Position numbers and translations under genes: made by a program
Shown: positions 8,929 to 17,174 of the stretch, in pieces
Layout of the letters: every line of letters begins with the position of its first letter
How positions within the stretch are numbered: position 1 is the stretch's first letter
NCBI GenBank assembly: GCA_036782915.1
Contig: DAIPYE010000043.1
Coordinates: 1 to 19,598 of the forward strand
From: JAEUSI01 sp036782915
Lineage (GTDB): Bacteria > Bacteroidota > Ignavibacteria > Tepidaquicellales > Tepidaquicellaceae
DNA length: 19,598 nt
Direction of reading: 5' to 3'
Notes under the pieces: model-generated
Seen by the model: only the letters and a program-made list of their open reading frames with translations
Databases searched by the model: none
Told to the model about the DNA's origin: nothing

Positions 8929-10002
8929 ATGAATAAAAAATTTATAACGTTTTTTAAAGATCCAATCACAAAAGAATCTCTTCTGTTTTTTCTTTTCGAA
9001 ATAAATTTTGAAAACATTATCGCAGGTGTTTTTTTAAATGAAACAACGGGAACAGTTTTTCCCGTTACGGAAGGCGTTCCCCTAATGCTGCCGGATTCTG
9101 TCACTAAGGATTTTCATAAAAAGTATGAAGAGCAGTTTGGTGAGTTCAAAAAAAGATTTCCGGCGGCAAAGACAAATATTTCCGATAAAAAAAATTCATG
9201 GAGCTTCAGTCTCGAATGGGAATCTCATTTTGACAAAGATCTGGAGACGACCTGGGGAATGACAGTTCCCGAGAGATACGGGCAGTTCCTTCTTGAGAAT
9301 CAGGTTCCTGAAGCTGATCTGAAAAATAAAATAATTCTCGATGCGGGAAGCGGTAACGGTATGCTGACAGAATACATTTCGCAAAAAAATGACTGTCTCA
9401 TATTTGGTCTGGATTTTTCCGAAAGCGTTTTTAAAGCGGAGCATAACAGAAAATCTGATAATGTCTGTTTTGTTCAGGGCGATCTTCAGCATCTGCCTTT
9501 CGATGATAATTTTTTTGACATAATTTTTTCCAACGGAGTTTTGCATCATACACCAGACACATATACAACTTTTAAGTCTGTAGCTCAAAGCGTAAAACCC
9601 GGCGGAAGTTTTTATATGTGGCTGTACTGCAGAAAAGGAAGCATTCCCTGGAGATTGAAAAGAAGATGGTTTGATTTTCTCAGAGCGATCATATCACGAA
9701 CTCCGCCTTTCATTCAAAAGCTTGCTGTTAATATTCATACAACATTATCTTACGGACTTCAATATTTAACAGGTAAAAAAGTAAAAAGAAGCTTCAATGA
9801 AATTAGAATTGACATGTATGATTCGATAACTCCGAGGTGGCGGTATTATCACGAGCCATTGGAAGTTTCAAAATGGTTCTTTGATTGCGGATTCGGGGCG
9901 GGAATATTAACTCACTGGGATAATCCGTTCGGCTTTGGCATCCTGAGTTTTAAAAATAAAGCTGATAAAACCCCGGGAACAAACTTCAAAAGTTCAGAAT
10001 AA
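8929..10002 (+). CDS. Class I SAM-dependent methyltransferase with Trm112-like N-terminal segment
   Basis: This is a 357-aa protein. Residues 1-56 resemble a Trm112/Trm112-like segment (DPITKESL, then TGTVFPVTEGVPLMLPD), but the zinc cysteines of that family are absent. A linker with FSLEWESHF (93-101) follows, a sequence often seen in methyltransferases of polysaccharide clusters. The Rossmann core begins at motif I ILDAGSGNG (136-144), with the acidic residue of motif II in GLDFS (160-164), motif III region GDLQHLPF (184-191), SNGVLHH (201-207) and KPGG (223-226). The substrate cannot be read from the sequence. Its position convergent to a glycan cluster suggests a glycan- or lipid-modifying role, but it is on the opposite strand and follows a terminator, so it is transcribed separately. 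Confidence 0.82.
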   Translation: MNKKFITFFKDPITKESLLFFLFEINFENIIAGVFLNETTGTVFPVTEGVPLMLPDSVTKDFHKKYEEQFGEFKKRFPAAKTNISDKKNSWSFSLEWESHFDKDLETTWGMTVPERYGQFLLENQVPEADLKNKIILDAGSGNGMLTEYISQKNDCLIFGLDFSESVFKAEHNRKSDNVCFVQGDLQHLPFDDNFFDIIFSNGVLHHTPDTYTTFKSVAQSVKPGGSFYMWLYCRKGSIPWRLKRRWFDFLRAIISRTPPFIQKLAVNIHTTLSYGLQYLTGKKVKRSFNEIRIDMYDSITPRWRYYHEPLEVSKWFFDCGFGAGILTHWDNPFGFGILSFKNKADKTPGTNFKSSE

Positions 10003-10029
10003 ATTTCATAAGTTGCTTTTAAACAAATG

Positions 10030-11124
10030 TCAGAATTCAAATTCCCTGACAATCATTTTATTTGAATCGGTTAGACCGGCTTTTTTTAAACGTTCAGCTT
10101 TTACAAAATCATTTTTCTTTTCTATTCCCTTTACTCCCCGTGTCAAAAATATAAAAACATTGGATAAAAATTTTGAAACCGGGGCTGGAAGCATAAGAGT
10201 AAAACAAATCATCCTAAGAAATAATTTTTCTTTTAATGAGAACATATGAATATTTTCAGAAATATGAGTGACTGCTTTTCTTTTTACTTCCTTATCATCA
10301 ACAAAGACTCCGCACTGAAGAATATTAAATGAGAGCTGAACGATATTATTTTTTAAATAATTTTTTGCTGCATTGACTGACTTTTCATCCAAATCTGCTT
10401 TGATAGAATCAATAGCATTATAAAGCCCGTAATATCCGGCTCTCCAAAGATAATGTGACGAATACATCATCACTTCTCCGTGAACGGAATCGGAAACGAT
10501 ATTTAAATCTCTGATATAAATTTTAAGATTACTGTGTTGATAAATTCCAAGAATCATAAGCTGTGTCTGAGGCCAGCTGAAACTGAAATACTCATAAGGG
10601 TGAGTTTTTAAATTATCCTTAGCAAAAGAAGATCTCAATATTGTAACACCGGCATTTCCAATGTGCCAGTAAAAATTTTCCAGCAGCGTAACAAGATCCA
10701 GTGATTCGGTTGAATCGGGAAATAGATTTTTTTTAAAATTACTGCTGTCTATGAGCAAACCTGTTTCAGGATTTTGCTCCAGAAATGTAATTAAACCGGA
10801 CAGGCAATTTTTATTAATTCTGTCATCATCACCTAAGAAAAGCGTAAATTTCCCTTCTGCCGTCTCCATTGACTTGAGTACATTTCCGCTTGCTCCTATG
10901 TTGGTTTTGTTTCTGTTATATGTTACAAAGGAATGATTTTGAGAAAACCCGGTCATAACTTTTTCCGTGTCATCTTCCGAACCGTTATCTGAAACTAATA
11001 TTTCTATTTTACTTTCGAGATTAAAATTTATTATTTGAAAGGCGAGCAGATCTAGCAATTCTTTTAACAGTGCAGAGCGGTTCCATGTCGGTATTGAGAT
11101 TGTTAAAATTTTTCCGTTTGACAA
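10030..11124 (-). CDS. Family 2 glycosyltransferase
   Basis: This is a GT-A fold transferase, about 364 aa if started at TTG 11124-11122. That start gives MSNGKILTISIPTWNRSALL, the normal opening of GT2 enzymes. The frame extends up to an ATG at 11256, but the extra 44 residues overlap the ThDP gene by 83 bases and look like no GT2 N-terminus, so I prefer the shorter form. With TTG as residue 1, ILVSDNGSEDDT is at about 42-53, NIGASGNV at about 75-82, and the metal-binding acidic triplet LGDDDR at about 97-102. The C-terminal third is helical and family-variable. It is the last gene of the CDP-dideoxysugar operon, 49 bases after the ThDP enzyme, so it is a good candidate for transferring the sugar made by the upstream genes; this is inferred from position. 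Confidence 0.83.
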   Translation of the reverse strand: MSNGKILTISIPTWNRSALLKELLDLLAFQIINFNLESKIEILVSDNGSEDDTEKVMTGFSQNHSFVTYNRNKTNIGASGNVLKSMETAEGKFTLFLGDDDRINKNCLSGLITFLEQNPETGLLIDSSNFKKNLFPDSTESLDLVTLLENFYWHIGNAGVTILRSSFAKDNLKTHPYEYFSFSWPQTQLMILGIYQHSNLKIYIRDLNIVSDSVHGEVMMYSSHYLWRAGYYGLYNAIDSIKADLDEKSVNAAKNYLKNNIVQLSFNILQCGVFVDDKEVKRKAVTHISENIHMFSLKEKLFLRMICFTLMLPAPVSKFLSNVFIFLTRGVKGIEKKNDFVKAERLKKAGLTDSNKMIVREFEF

Positions 11125-11173
11125 TAGTGATACAATTATTTTAAATTTAATATTTACTGTATAACGATGAGCA

Positions 11174-12904
11174 TTATGTTCCTTCCATATCAATTGATTC
11201 TGCGAAAGGTTCCATTTCGGTGATTGGTTTCCCGAAAGCAATTTTCGGATACGCATTTGCGCCCGGATCGATCATAACCTGCAGTAAAAAAGGATCCTGC
11301 GGATCTTGCCAGAGAGATTTAAGCGCGTCATTAATTTCTTCTTCACTTGAAATAGTCAATGAGTCTATGCCGTAAGCAACTGCGATTTTCCCAAAATCAG
11401 GTGCGCTGTATCCCCAGACTGTAGACTGGTGTCGCCCGTCAAAGTAACTGTCCTGAAACTGTCTGATCATTCCAAGAGACTGATTATTTAAAATCACCAT
11501 TTTCAAAGGAAGATTATTTCTTTTTATAGTTTGTAATTCCTGTATGTTAAGCTGGAATCCGCCGTCGCCTGAAATTACAACTACGGGTTTTATATTTTCT
11601 GCAAAACATGCCCCGATTGCCGCCGGTAATGCATATCCCATTGCTCCCATTCCTCCGGAAGTAATAAAAAATTGTTCACCGTTTAACTCAATTGACTGCG
11701 CAGCCCACATCTGATGACTTCCCACATCCACAGAATAACCTTTAGCTGAGTAAGAATCTTTTGAAAGCCGGTGTATAAAATGATTCGGATTTATTCCTTT
11801 TACAATATTAATTTCATTCGTATCAGGCCATTTTGCTTTTAACTGATTTATTTCTTCAATCCAGTTATTTTTAGAAGCAATATTTTTGGAGCTAAAAAAC
11901 TCAACCGCATCCTTTAAGAAAGTTTTAACATCAGAATTAATTGTAATACAATCCTTAACCCGGTTATTCATTTCTCCGTTTTCAATATCCACATGAATAA
12001 TCTTCTTCCCGGATTTAAAGGAAACAGTGTCAGCGCCGGTCTGACGAATATCGAGCCTGCTTCCAAGAACAATCAGGCAGTCACATTTTCCCAGAGAGAT
12101 ATTTGCCCAACGGTTACCATAGCTTCCGATAAAACCTACACGTGATTTATCAGAATAGGAAATTGCATCGACTGCCATAAGAGAAGTTACAACAGGGATT
12201 TTGGAAACATTCACAAATTCATTAAAAATATTTTTAGAATCGCTGCTCAATATTCCCCGTCCCGCAAGTATTAATGGTTTGTCGGATTTTAAAACTGACT
12301 GATATAAATCTTCTAAAACAGCAACATCAGTTTTACCGGTTTTTAAATCAGCAGATCTTTTAAATTCAGACTCATCAAAATCTTTTATCAATACGCGCTG
12401 AATGTTCATGGGAATATCCAATAAAACAGGTCCGGGTCTTCCGCTGGTTGCGATATGAAACGCTTCTTCAAGTATCTCGGGAAGTTTATTTGCATCGTGA
12501 ATTTGAAAACATGCTTTTGTGATCGGCATTGCCATCGAAACAATATCAGTTTCCTGAAAACCCAGCTGACGAATCGGCTTATCACCTTTTAACTCATGCT
12601 GATTGACCTGACCTGTAATAAAAATTGCAGGTACAGAATCAAAATAACAACTTCCGATTCCGGTAAGCAAATTTGTAGCTCCCGGTCCGCTTGTAGCTAA
12701 TGCAACTCCGGGTAAATTTTTTATACGTGAATATCCGTCAACAGCAAATGCGACGCCTTGCTCATGATGCATTGTCACTATGGTAATTTTCTTTAATGCA
12801 TAAATCGAATCAAGAATATGAGTGATCATACCACCGGACAATTCGAATACATGTGAAATACCTTTATGACTTAAAAAATGCGCAATGTAATCTGAAACTT
12901 TCAT
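11174..12904 (-). CDS. Acetolactate-synthase-like ThDP enzyme, probable YerE-type sugar branching enzyme
   Basis: This is a 576-aa protein with the three-domain architecture of acetohydroxyacid synthase. The N-terminal ThDP domain carries the cofactor-activating glutamate E48 in MHHEQGVAFAVDGYSR (45-60). The central domain contains GSRLDIRQTG (281-290), as in FAD-containing members. The C-terminal domain has the ThDP/Mg motif GDGGF (446-450) followed by NN (473-474). It is not a likely isoleucine-valine enzyme, because no ilvN/ilvC is nearby. It sits 3 bases after an SDR gene in a CDP-3,6-dideoxysugar operon. In Yersinia pseudotuberculosis O:VI, the ThDP flavoenzyme YerE decarboxylates pyruvate and adds the two-carbon unit to C4 of CDP-4-keto-3,6-dideoxyglucose. 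I infer the same kind of reaction here. The donor and the stereochemistry cannot be read from sequence. Confidence 0.85.
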   Translation of the reverse strand: MKVSDYIAHFLSHKGISHVFELSGGMITHILDSIYALKKITIVTMHHEQGVAFAVDGYSRIKNLPGVALATSGPGATNLLTGIGSCYFDSVPAIFITGQVNQHELKGDKPIRQLGFQETDIVSMAMPITKACFQIHDANKLPEILEEAFHIATSGRPGPVLLDIPMNIQRVLIKDFDESEFKRSADLKTGKTDVAVLEDLYQSVLKSDKPLILAGRGILSSDSKNIFNEFVNVSKIPVVTSLMAVDAISYSDKSRVGFIGSYGNRWANISLGKCDCLIVLGSRLDIRQTGADTVSFKSGKKIIHVDIENGEMNNRVKDCITINSDVKTFLKDAVEFFSSKNIASKNNWIEEINQLKAKWPDTNEINIVKGINPNHFIHRLSKDSYSAKGYSVDVGSHQMWAAQSIELNGEQFFITSGGMGAMGYALPAAIGACFAENIKPVVVISGDGGFQLNIQELQTIKRNNLPLKMVILNNQSLGMIRQFQDSYFDGRHQSTVWGYSAPDFGKIAVAYGIDSLTISSEEEINDALKSLWQDPQDPFLLQVMIDPGANAYPKIAFGKPITEMEPFAESIDMEGT

Positions 12905-12907
12905 TTA

Positions 12908-13816
12908 TTATTTATTCGTAAAGTAGTTTATTGTTTGATCCAAACCATTTTCTAAATTTGTTGCTGATTCCCAACCTGTCAGACTCTTCAGTTTATCACA
13001 ATTTCCCCAAAGCATCATAGTTTGATTTTTTAAATAAGGAATATCTCCGAATATAACTGATGAATTATTTTTAATCATCTTCTGAATTAATAAAACAATT
13101 TCTTTTAATACTATAGTTTTACCGCTGCAAATATTAAATATTCCTTCGCAGGAATTATTTATCTGTTTATAAAAAGCTGTCGCAGCATCATCAATATATA
13201 AGTAATCCCAAATTTGTTCGCAGCCGGTTAATTTTGGCACGAGGTTACTTGACAGAGATTTTATAACATAAGGAATAAAATAATCCTCATTATCTCCCGG
13301 TCCGTATAAAGAAAATATCCTGTTCCATACACCTTTGATATTTAACTGAGTACAAAGCTCTAATGCTGTTATCCCGGAAACTAATTTTGCTTTTCCGTAG
13401 AGTGACTGCGGTTCGCATATTTCATTTTCAAAAATCTGATTTCTCTTGTTTCCGTATTCTGCCTGTGATCCCGCTCCAATCCATTGATTACATCCAACAG
13501 CATTTGCAAGTAAAACACTGTCAATTGTAAGCGGAATATTTTCAGAAAATTGATAATACTCGTCTCTCGCTTTGCCGAATGTACCTTTCCATGCGCAATG
13601 TATGAAAGCTTCCGGTTTAAATTCTGATAACTTTTCTACTATTTCGGAGCAGTATAATTTAATATCGTATTCAATAAATTTTACTTTATCTGAACGGTTG
13701 CTTGAATATTTCGATTGCTTACGTATCAGACAAACAATTTCTATTTCTTTTTGTAAAAATAATTTCACTAATGCATTCCCTAAGAATCCCGACGAACCTG
13801 TAATAGCAATAGTCAT
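12908..13816 (-). CDS. Extended SDR NAD(P)-dependent sugar reductase/epimerase, candidate YerF or RfbS/RfbJ analogue
   Basis: This 302-aa protein opens with the Rossmann motif TGSSGFLG (6-13). The catalytic serine region is GAGSQAEYG (114-122), and the YxxxK pair is Y140 and K144 in LYGKAK. The segment YGPGDNEDYFIPYVI and the binding-region WDYLYIDDAA are typical of nucleotide-sugar SDRs. It lies between the E1 dehydrase gene (3-base gap) and the ThDP gene (3-base gap), so its substrate should be a CDP-3,6-dideoxy-4-ketohexose or its branched product. There are two options. It may reduce the C4 ketone, as abequose and paratose synthases do. Alternatively it may reduce the ketone of the two-carbon branch after the ThDP step, as proposed for YerF. 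The adjacent ThDP gene favours the second. Confidence 0.82.
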   Translation of the reverse strand: MTIAITGSSGFLGNALVKLFLQKEIEIVCLIRKQSKYSSNRSDKVKFIEYDIKLYCSEIVEKLSEFKPEAFIHCAWKGTFGKARDEYYQFSENIPLTIDSVLLANAVGCNQWIGAGSQAEYGNKRNQIFENEICEPQSLYGKAKLVSGITALELCTQLNIKGVWNRIFSLYGPGDNEDYFIPYVIKSLSSNLVPKLTGCEQIWDYLYIDDAATAFYKQINNSCEGIFNICSGKTIVLKEIVLLIQKMIKNNSSVIFGDIPYLKNQTMMLWGNCDKLKSLTGWESATNLENGLDQTINYFTNK

Positions 13817-13819
13817 CTT

Positions 13820-15148
13820 TTAAGCTGTATTGAAAATCTTATTTGTAACTTCAATTACATAATCAATCATTTCATCATTTATCATCGGAGTTACTCCAAG
13901 CCAAAATGTATTGTTTAAAATAATCTCTGTGTTTTTTAAATCCCCGACAACTCTGTAGTTCTGATTTTTAAAGTAAGGCTGCTTTCGTATATCTCCGGCA
14001 AACAATAGTCTGGTTGCAATATTTGCACCGGTGTATTTTGCTATTAGTTCATTTCTTGATATTCCTGCATTATCTTTTATGGTAATTAGAAAACCAAACC
14101 ATGACGGCTCTGATCCTGGTGTTGCTTCAGGAAGAATCAGCTTATCACTTAGATTTAAAAGTCCGGCTTTTAATCTTTCAAAATTTCTGTTGCGTATTTC
14201 AATAAATGAATCAAGCTTTTTGAGCTGCGCAAGTCCCAGCGCTGCCTGCATATCAGTAATTTTCAGATTATATCCAAGATGCGAATAAATATATTTGTGA
14301 TCATAACCCATTGGAAGGTCTCCCAACTGCCATTCAAATCTTTTACCGCATGTATTGTCATTACCGGGATCACACCAGCAGTCCCGTCCCCAGTCTCTGA
14401 ACGATTCAATTATTTTTTTTAATTTCACATTATTGGTAAAAACTGCACCGCCTTCTCCCATTGTAATATGATGTGCAGGGTAAAAACTGAGGGTTGCTAC
14501 ATCTCCGAAAGTACCTACATGCTTTTCGTTGAACTTCCCGCCGAGTGCATCACAGCAATCTTCAATAAGCCAGAGTTTATTCTTCTTCGCAATTTTTGAG
14601 ACTTTGTCAGCATCATAAGGATTTCCCAAAGTATGTGCAACCATAATGGCTTTTGTCTTTGGACCGATGGCGGATTCGATTTTTTCAACATCAATATTGT
14701 AAGTAGGTAGTTCTGCATCTACAAAAACAGGAACCAGACCATACAAAAGAGAAGGATTTAAAGTTGTAGGAAAAGAAACAGGAGTAGTAATTATTTCATC
14801 ACCCTTTTTTATTGCGCGGTCACCTAATTGCTCTGAAGTAAGCGAAGCCAGTGCAAGAAGATTCGCAGAAGATCCTGAATTTACAGTTATGCATTTTGCA
14901 ACATTAATAAATTTTGCAAGTTCTTTTTCAAATTCCTTGTTAAACCTCCCTGTTGTAAACCATCCGTCCAATGCGGATTCAACAATATAATTCATTTCCT
15001 CATGGTCAAATACTTTTCCGCTTACCGGAACAATATTTTTACCTGCAATAAAATCTTTCTTTTCAAAATTTTCAGAATAATATTTTTCAATAAGTTTAAA
15101 AATTTCAGATTTTAAAATTTCAGCCTTATTTTTTACAACTTCAGTCAT
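13820..15148 (-). CDS. rfbH: CDP-4-dehydro-6-deoxyglucose 3-dehydrase E1 (PLP, [2Fe-2S])
   Basis: This is a 442-aa DegT/DnrJ/EryC1-fold protein with both hallmarks of E1 (RfbH/AscC/DdhC). The PLP-lysine position carries histidine: SFYPAHHITMGEGGAV, with H226 in place of the Schiff-base lysine. The cysteines form C199-x57-C257-x1-C259-x7-C267, exactly the C-x57-C-x-C-x7-C [2Fe-2S] pattern described for the Yersinia enzyme. The enzyme removes the C3 hydroxyl of CDP-6-deoxy-4-ketoglucose using PMP and two electrons delivered by an E3 reductase. No E3 (DdhD/AscD) gene is in the window. It is the third gene of the operon, 28 bases after rfbG. ATG 15148 gives the usual N-terminal helix and a family-normal length. 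Confidence 0.95.
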   Translation of the reverse strand: MTEVVKNKAEILKSEIFKLIEKYYSENFEKKDFIAGKNIVPVSGKVFDHEEMNYIVESALDGWFTTGRFNKEFEKELAKFINVAKCITVNSGSSANLLALASLTSEQLGDRAIKKGDEIITTPVSFPTTLNPSLLYGLVPVFVDAELPTYNIDVEKIESAIGPKTKAIMVAHTLGNPYDADKVSKIAKKNKLWLIEDCCDALGGKFNEKHVGTFGDVATLSFYPAHHITMGEGGAVFTNNVKLKKIIESFRDWGRDCWCDPGNDNTCGKRFEWQLGDLPMGYDHKYIYSHLGYNLKITDMQAALGLAQLKKLDSFIEIRNRNFERLKAGLLNLSDKLILPEATPGSEPSWFGFLITIKDNAGISRNELIAKYTGANIATRLLFAGDIRKQPYFKNQNYRVVGDLKNTEIILNNTFWLGVTPMINDEMIDYVIEVTNKIFNTA

Positions 15149-15176
15149 TTACTACAATTTAATTTTAATTCAATGT

Positions 15177-16247
15177 TCATTTTTGGAAATTTTCAATATC
15201 TGACATGCATAATTCAAAATCATTTTCTTTTTCAATAAAACTCTTTTTATACCATAGAATTGTTCTTTTTATGGCCTCAGATGAATTCCATTTGGGTTTC
15301 CAGTTTAATTCAATTTCAGATTTAGTTATATCTAATCTGAGCAACGAGGATTCGTGTGGCTCATTTTTATTCATTGAAACTTCATAACTCCCGCCTTCCC
15401 AGTGTTTGAGAGCATTCTCAACAAGTTCAAGGACTGTTAAACTACTATCCGGTAACGGACCGAAATTATACGCTCCTGAATAATGAAGGGGAGCTTCTGA
15501 CATTCTGCAGCCTAATAGTAAGTATCCATTTAGAGGATCTAATACATGCTGCCATGGTCTTATAGATTCAGGATTTCTAATTTTTATGATAGAATTATCA
15601 GAAAGCGATTTTATTATATCAGGAATAATTCTGTCAGCAGAATAATCTCCCCCGCCAATTACATTTCCTGCCCTTGCGGTAGAAATAGCTTTACCATGCG
15701 AATCAAAATTATTTAAATTAAAAAATGAATTTCTGAAAGATCCGGTAACAATTTCAGCACATGCTTTACTGGCGCTGTACGGATCATATCCTCCAAGTTC
15801 ATCATTCTCCCGGTAAGGATAAATCCATTCCTTATTTTCATATACTTTATCAGTTGTAACTACGATGACATTACATCTTTTGTCCAGCTTTATCAGACTG
15901 TTAAGCAGATTTGCAGTACCTGTAATATTTGTTTCAATCGTTTCTATGGGAAAAGAATAAGAATATCGAACCAAAGATTTTGCGGCAAGATGAAAAATAA
16001 AATCCGGCTGAAAATTTAAAATTTCAGTCTGTAATTTTTCTTTATTGCGAATATCAGAAAATACACTTTCAATTTCTAAATTTGTTTTAACACTTTCAAA
16101 TAACAGCTCGGTATTTTCCTCGGTATCAAGAGAATATCCTTTTACTGTAGCTCCAATATTCTGAAGCCACATTGAAAGCCATGATCCTTTAAATCCTGTG
16201 TGTCCGGTTATAAAAACTTTTTTGTTTTTATAACTTTTTTCCAACAA
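15177..16247 (-). CDS. rfbG: CDP-glucose 4,6-dehydratase
   Basis: The NAD-binding motif GHTGFKGSW sits at about residues 15-23 when TTG 16247-16245 is taken as start. The catalytic TTDKVYEN follows at about 131-138, then YDPYSASK with Y157 and K161, and the family signature RPWQHVLDPL at about 230-239. These identify the SDR dehydratase that converts CDP-glucose to CDP-4-keto-6-deoxyglucose, step two of the pathway. The frame is open up to an ATG at 16334, but that stretch overlaps the 3' end of rfbF by 82 bases and is out of character. Two consecutive TTG codons (16247-16242) lie 5 bases after the rfbF stop and give the normal short lead-in before KKVFITGH. The length is then about 357 aa, as expected. 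Confidence 0.93.
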   Translation of the reverse strand: MLEKSYKNKKVFITGHTGFKGSWLSMWLQNIGATVKGYSLDTEENTELLFESVKTNLEIESVFSDIRNKEKLQTEILNFQPDFIFHLAAKSLVRYSYSFPIETIETNITGTANLLNSLIKLDKRCNVIVVTTDKVYENKEWIYPYRENDELGGYDPYSASKACAEIVTGSFRNSFFNLNNFDSHGKAISTARAGNVIGGGDYSADRIIPDIIKSLSDNSIIKIRNPESIRPWQHVLDPLNGYLLLGCRMSEAPLHYSGAYNFGPLPDSSLTVLELVENALKHWEGGSYEVSMNKNEPHESSLLRLDITKSEIELNWKPKWNSSEAIKRTILWYKKSFIEKENDFELCMSDIENFQK

Positions 16248-16252
16248 TCTGA

Positions 16253-17032
16253 CTAATTCCAAATTTTCCAAACAGCATTTCCCTCCCTCCACAAAGTATT
16301 CAGATACTCGAAATCCCTGAATGTATCCATGCACTGCCAGAAACCGTCATGCTTAAATACACATAACTGATTATCTTTGACTAAATTTTCCAATGGCTTT
16401 CTTTCCAGAATGCAATCATCTGAATCGGAAATATAATCGAAAATATTCCGGTTGAAAATAAAATATCCTCCGTTTATTAATCCGCCTGTATTAGAAACGG
16501 GTTTTTCAGCGAAACTTTTAACTATATTTTTTTCCTCAATTATTTCCCCGAATCTTGAAGGAGGAAGAACTCCTGTCATTGTAGCAGTTTTACCGTGCAA
16601 TTTATGAAATTCAAGTAATTTTTGTATGTTAACATTGCTGACTCCATCTCCGTATGTCATCATAAAAATATCATCGTTTATATACTTCATTATTTTTTTT
16701 ACACGCGCCCCGGTCATAGCGTTTAATCCTGTTTCCGCAAAAGTGATTTCCCAGTCAGATTCGGTGTGTTTATTATGAACAGTTATTTCATTTGTGCCAA
16801 GCTTTAATGTAAAATCTTTGTTTCTTAATTCATAATTACAGAAATAATCAATGATAACATCACCTCTGTAACCAAGGCAAAGTATGAATTTATTAAATCC
16901 GTAATGGCTGTATGTTTTCATAATATGCCAGAGAATTGGTCTTCCGGCAATCTCTACCATAGGTTTTGGTTTGAATTCGGTTTCCTCTTTCAAACGTGTT
17001 CCAAGTCCTCCGCATAAGAGAACTATTTTAAT
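16253..17032 (-). CDS. rfbF: Glucose-1-phosphate cytidylyltransferase, unusual or damaged start
   Basis: This enzyme makes CDP-glucose from CTP and glucose-1-phosphate, the entry step of CDP-dideoxyhexose synthesis. KPKPMVEIAGRPILWHIM, TYGDGVSNVN and the later FAEKP are family motifs. The first standard in-frame start codon is TTG at 16993, but it falls inside the essential nucleotide-binding signature. The same frame continues upstream as IKIVLLCGGLGTRL, restoring that signature and giving about 259 aa, close to the usual 257. The codon at the expected start is ATT (17032-17030). An ATG lies just upstream (17037-17035) but reads MRLK and then TAG. One extra A in the AAAA run would join it in frame as MRLKIVLLCGG. 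So either ATT initiates, or one base is missing in the DNA or the assembly. It is followed 5 bases later by rfbG. Confidence 0.9.
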   Translation of the reverse strand: MKIVLLCGGLGTRLKEETEFKPKPMVEIAGRPILWHIMKTYSHYGFNKFILCLGYRGDVIIDYFCNYELRNKDFTLKLGTNEITVHNKHTESDWEITFAETGLNAMTGARVKKIMKYINDDIFMMTYGDGVSNVNIQKLLEFHKLHGKTATMTGVLPPSRFGEIIEEKNIVKSFAEKPVSNTGGLINGGYFIFNRNIFDYISDSDDCILERKPLENLVKDNQLCVFKHDGFWQCMDTFRDFEYLNTLWREGNAVWKIWN

Positions 17033-17103
17033 CTCATTATTAATAATGCAAATATTATAATTCCGAATTGATTTTTAACTAAAATATCACTTTTTGCTGA
17101 TTA

Positions 17104-17117
17104 ATGAAATGTAAGAA
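17104..17117 (-). promoter_or_regulatory. Shared 14-mer upstream of rfbF, possible promoter core
   Basis: On the minus strand this reads TTCTTACATTTCAT, identical to 18692-18705 upstream of the flippase gene. It contains TACATTTC, one base off the Bacteroidota -7 element TAnnTTTG. A TTG lies 20 bases upstream of the TA, near the -33 spacing. It ends about 70 bases before the rfbF start region. The promoter role is inferred. No other signal is recognised in the 17038-17174 gap. Confidence 0.3.
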
Positions 17118-17174
17118 TGTAAATGTTTTTCAGCAATGCAGATTAGTTTGATATGATAATAATACATTTATAAA

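Noticed and set aside
9196..9588. Minus-strand frame of 130 codons inside the methyltransferase gene
   Set aside because: It lies wholly over the SAM-binding core of the plus-strand gene, and its product shows no recognisable motif.
11125..11256. N-terminal extension of the GT2 frame up to ATG 11256
   Set aside because: Those 44 residues mostly overlap the end of the ThDP gene and do not match a GT2 N-terminus; TTG at 11124 is preferred.
11174..12904. Housekeeping acetolactate synthase (ilvB) call for the ThDP gene
   Set aside because: No ilvN or ilvC is adjacent, and the gene is embedded with 3-base spacing in a CDP-dideoxysugar operon, so a sugar-pathway role fits better.
16248..16334. 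N-terminal extension of the CDP-glucose dehydratase frame up to ATG 16334
   Set aside because: It is an out-of-frame reading of the rfbF 3' end; the Rossmann motif follows normally from TTG 16247.
17104..17151. Two plus-strand mini-frames, here and at 18692, both beginning MKCKN
   Set aside because: The likeness comes from the shared 14-mer. The frames diverge at once, and the second runs into the terminator and the antisense of the T9SS gene.
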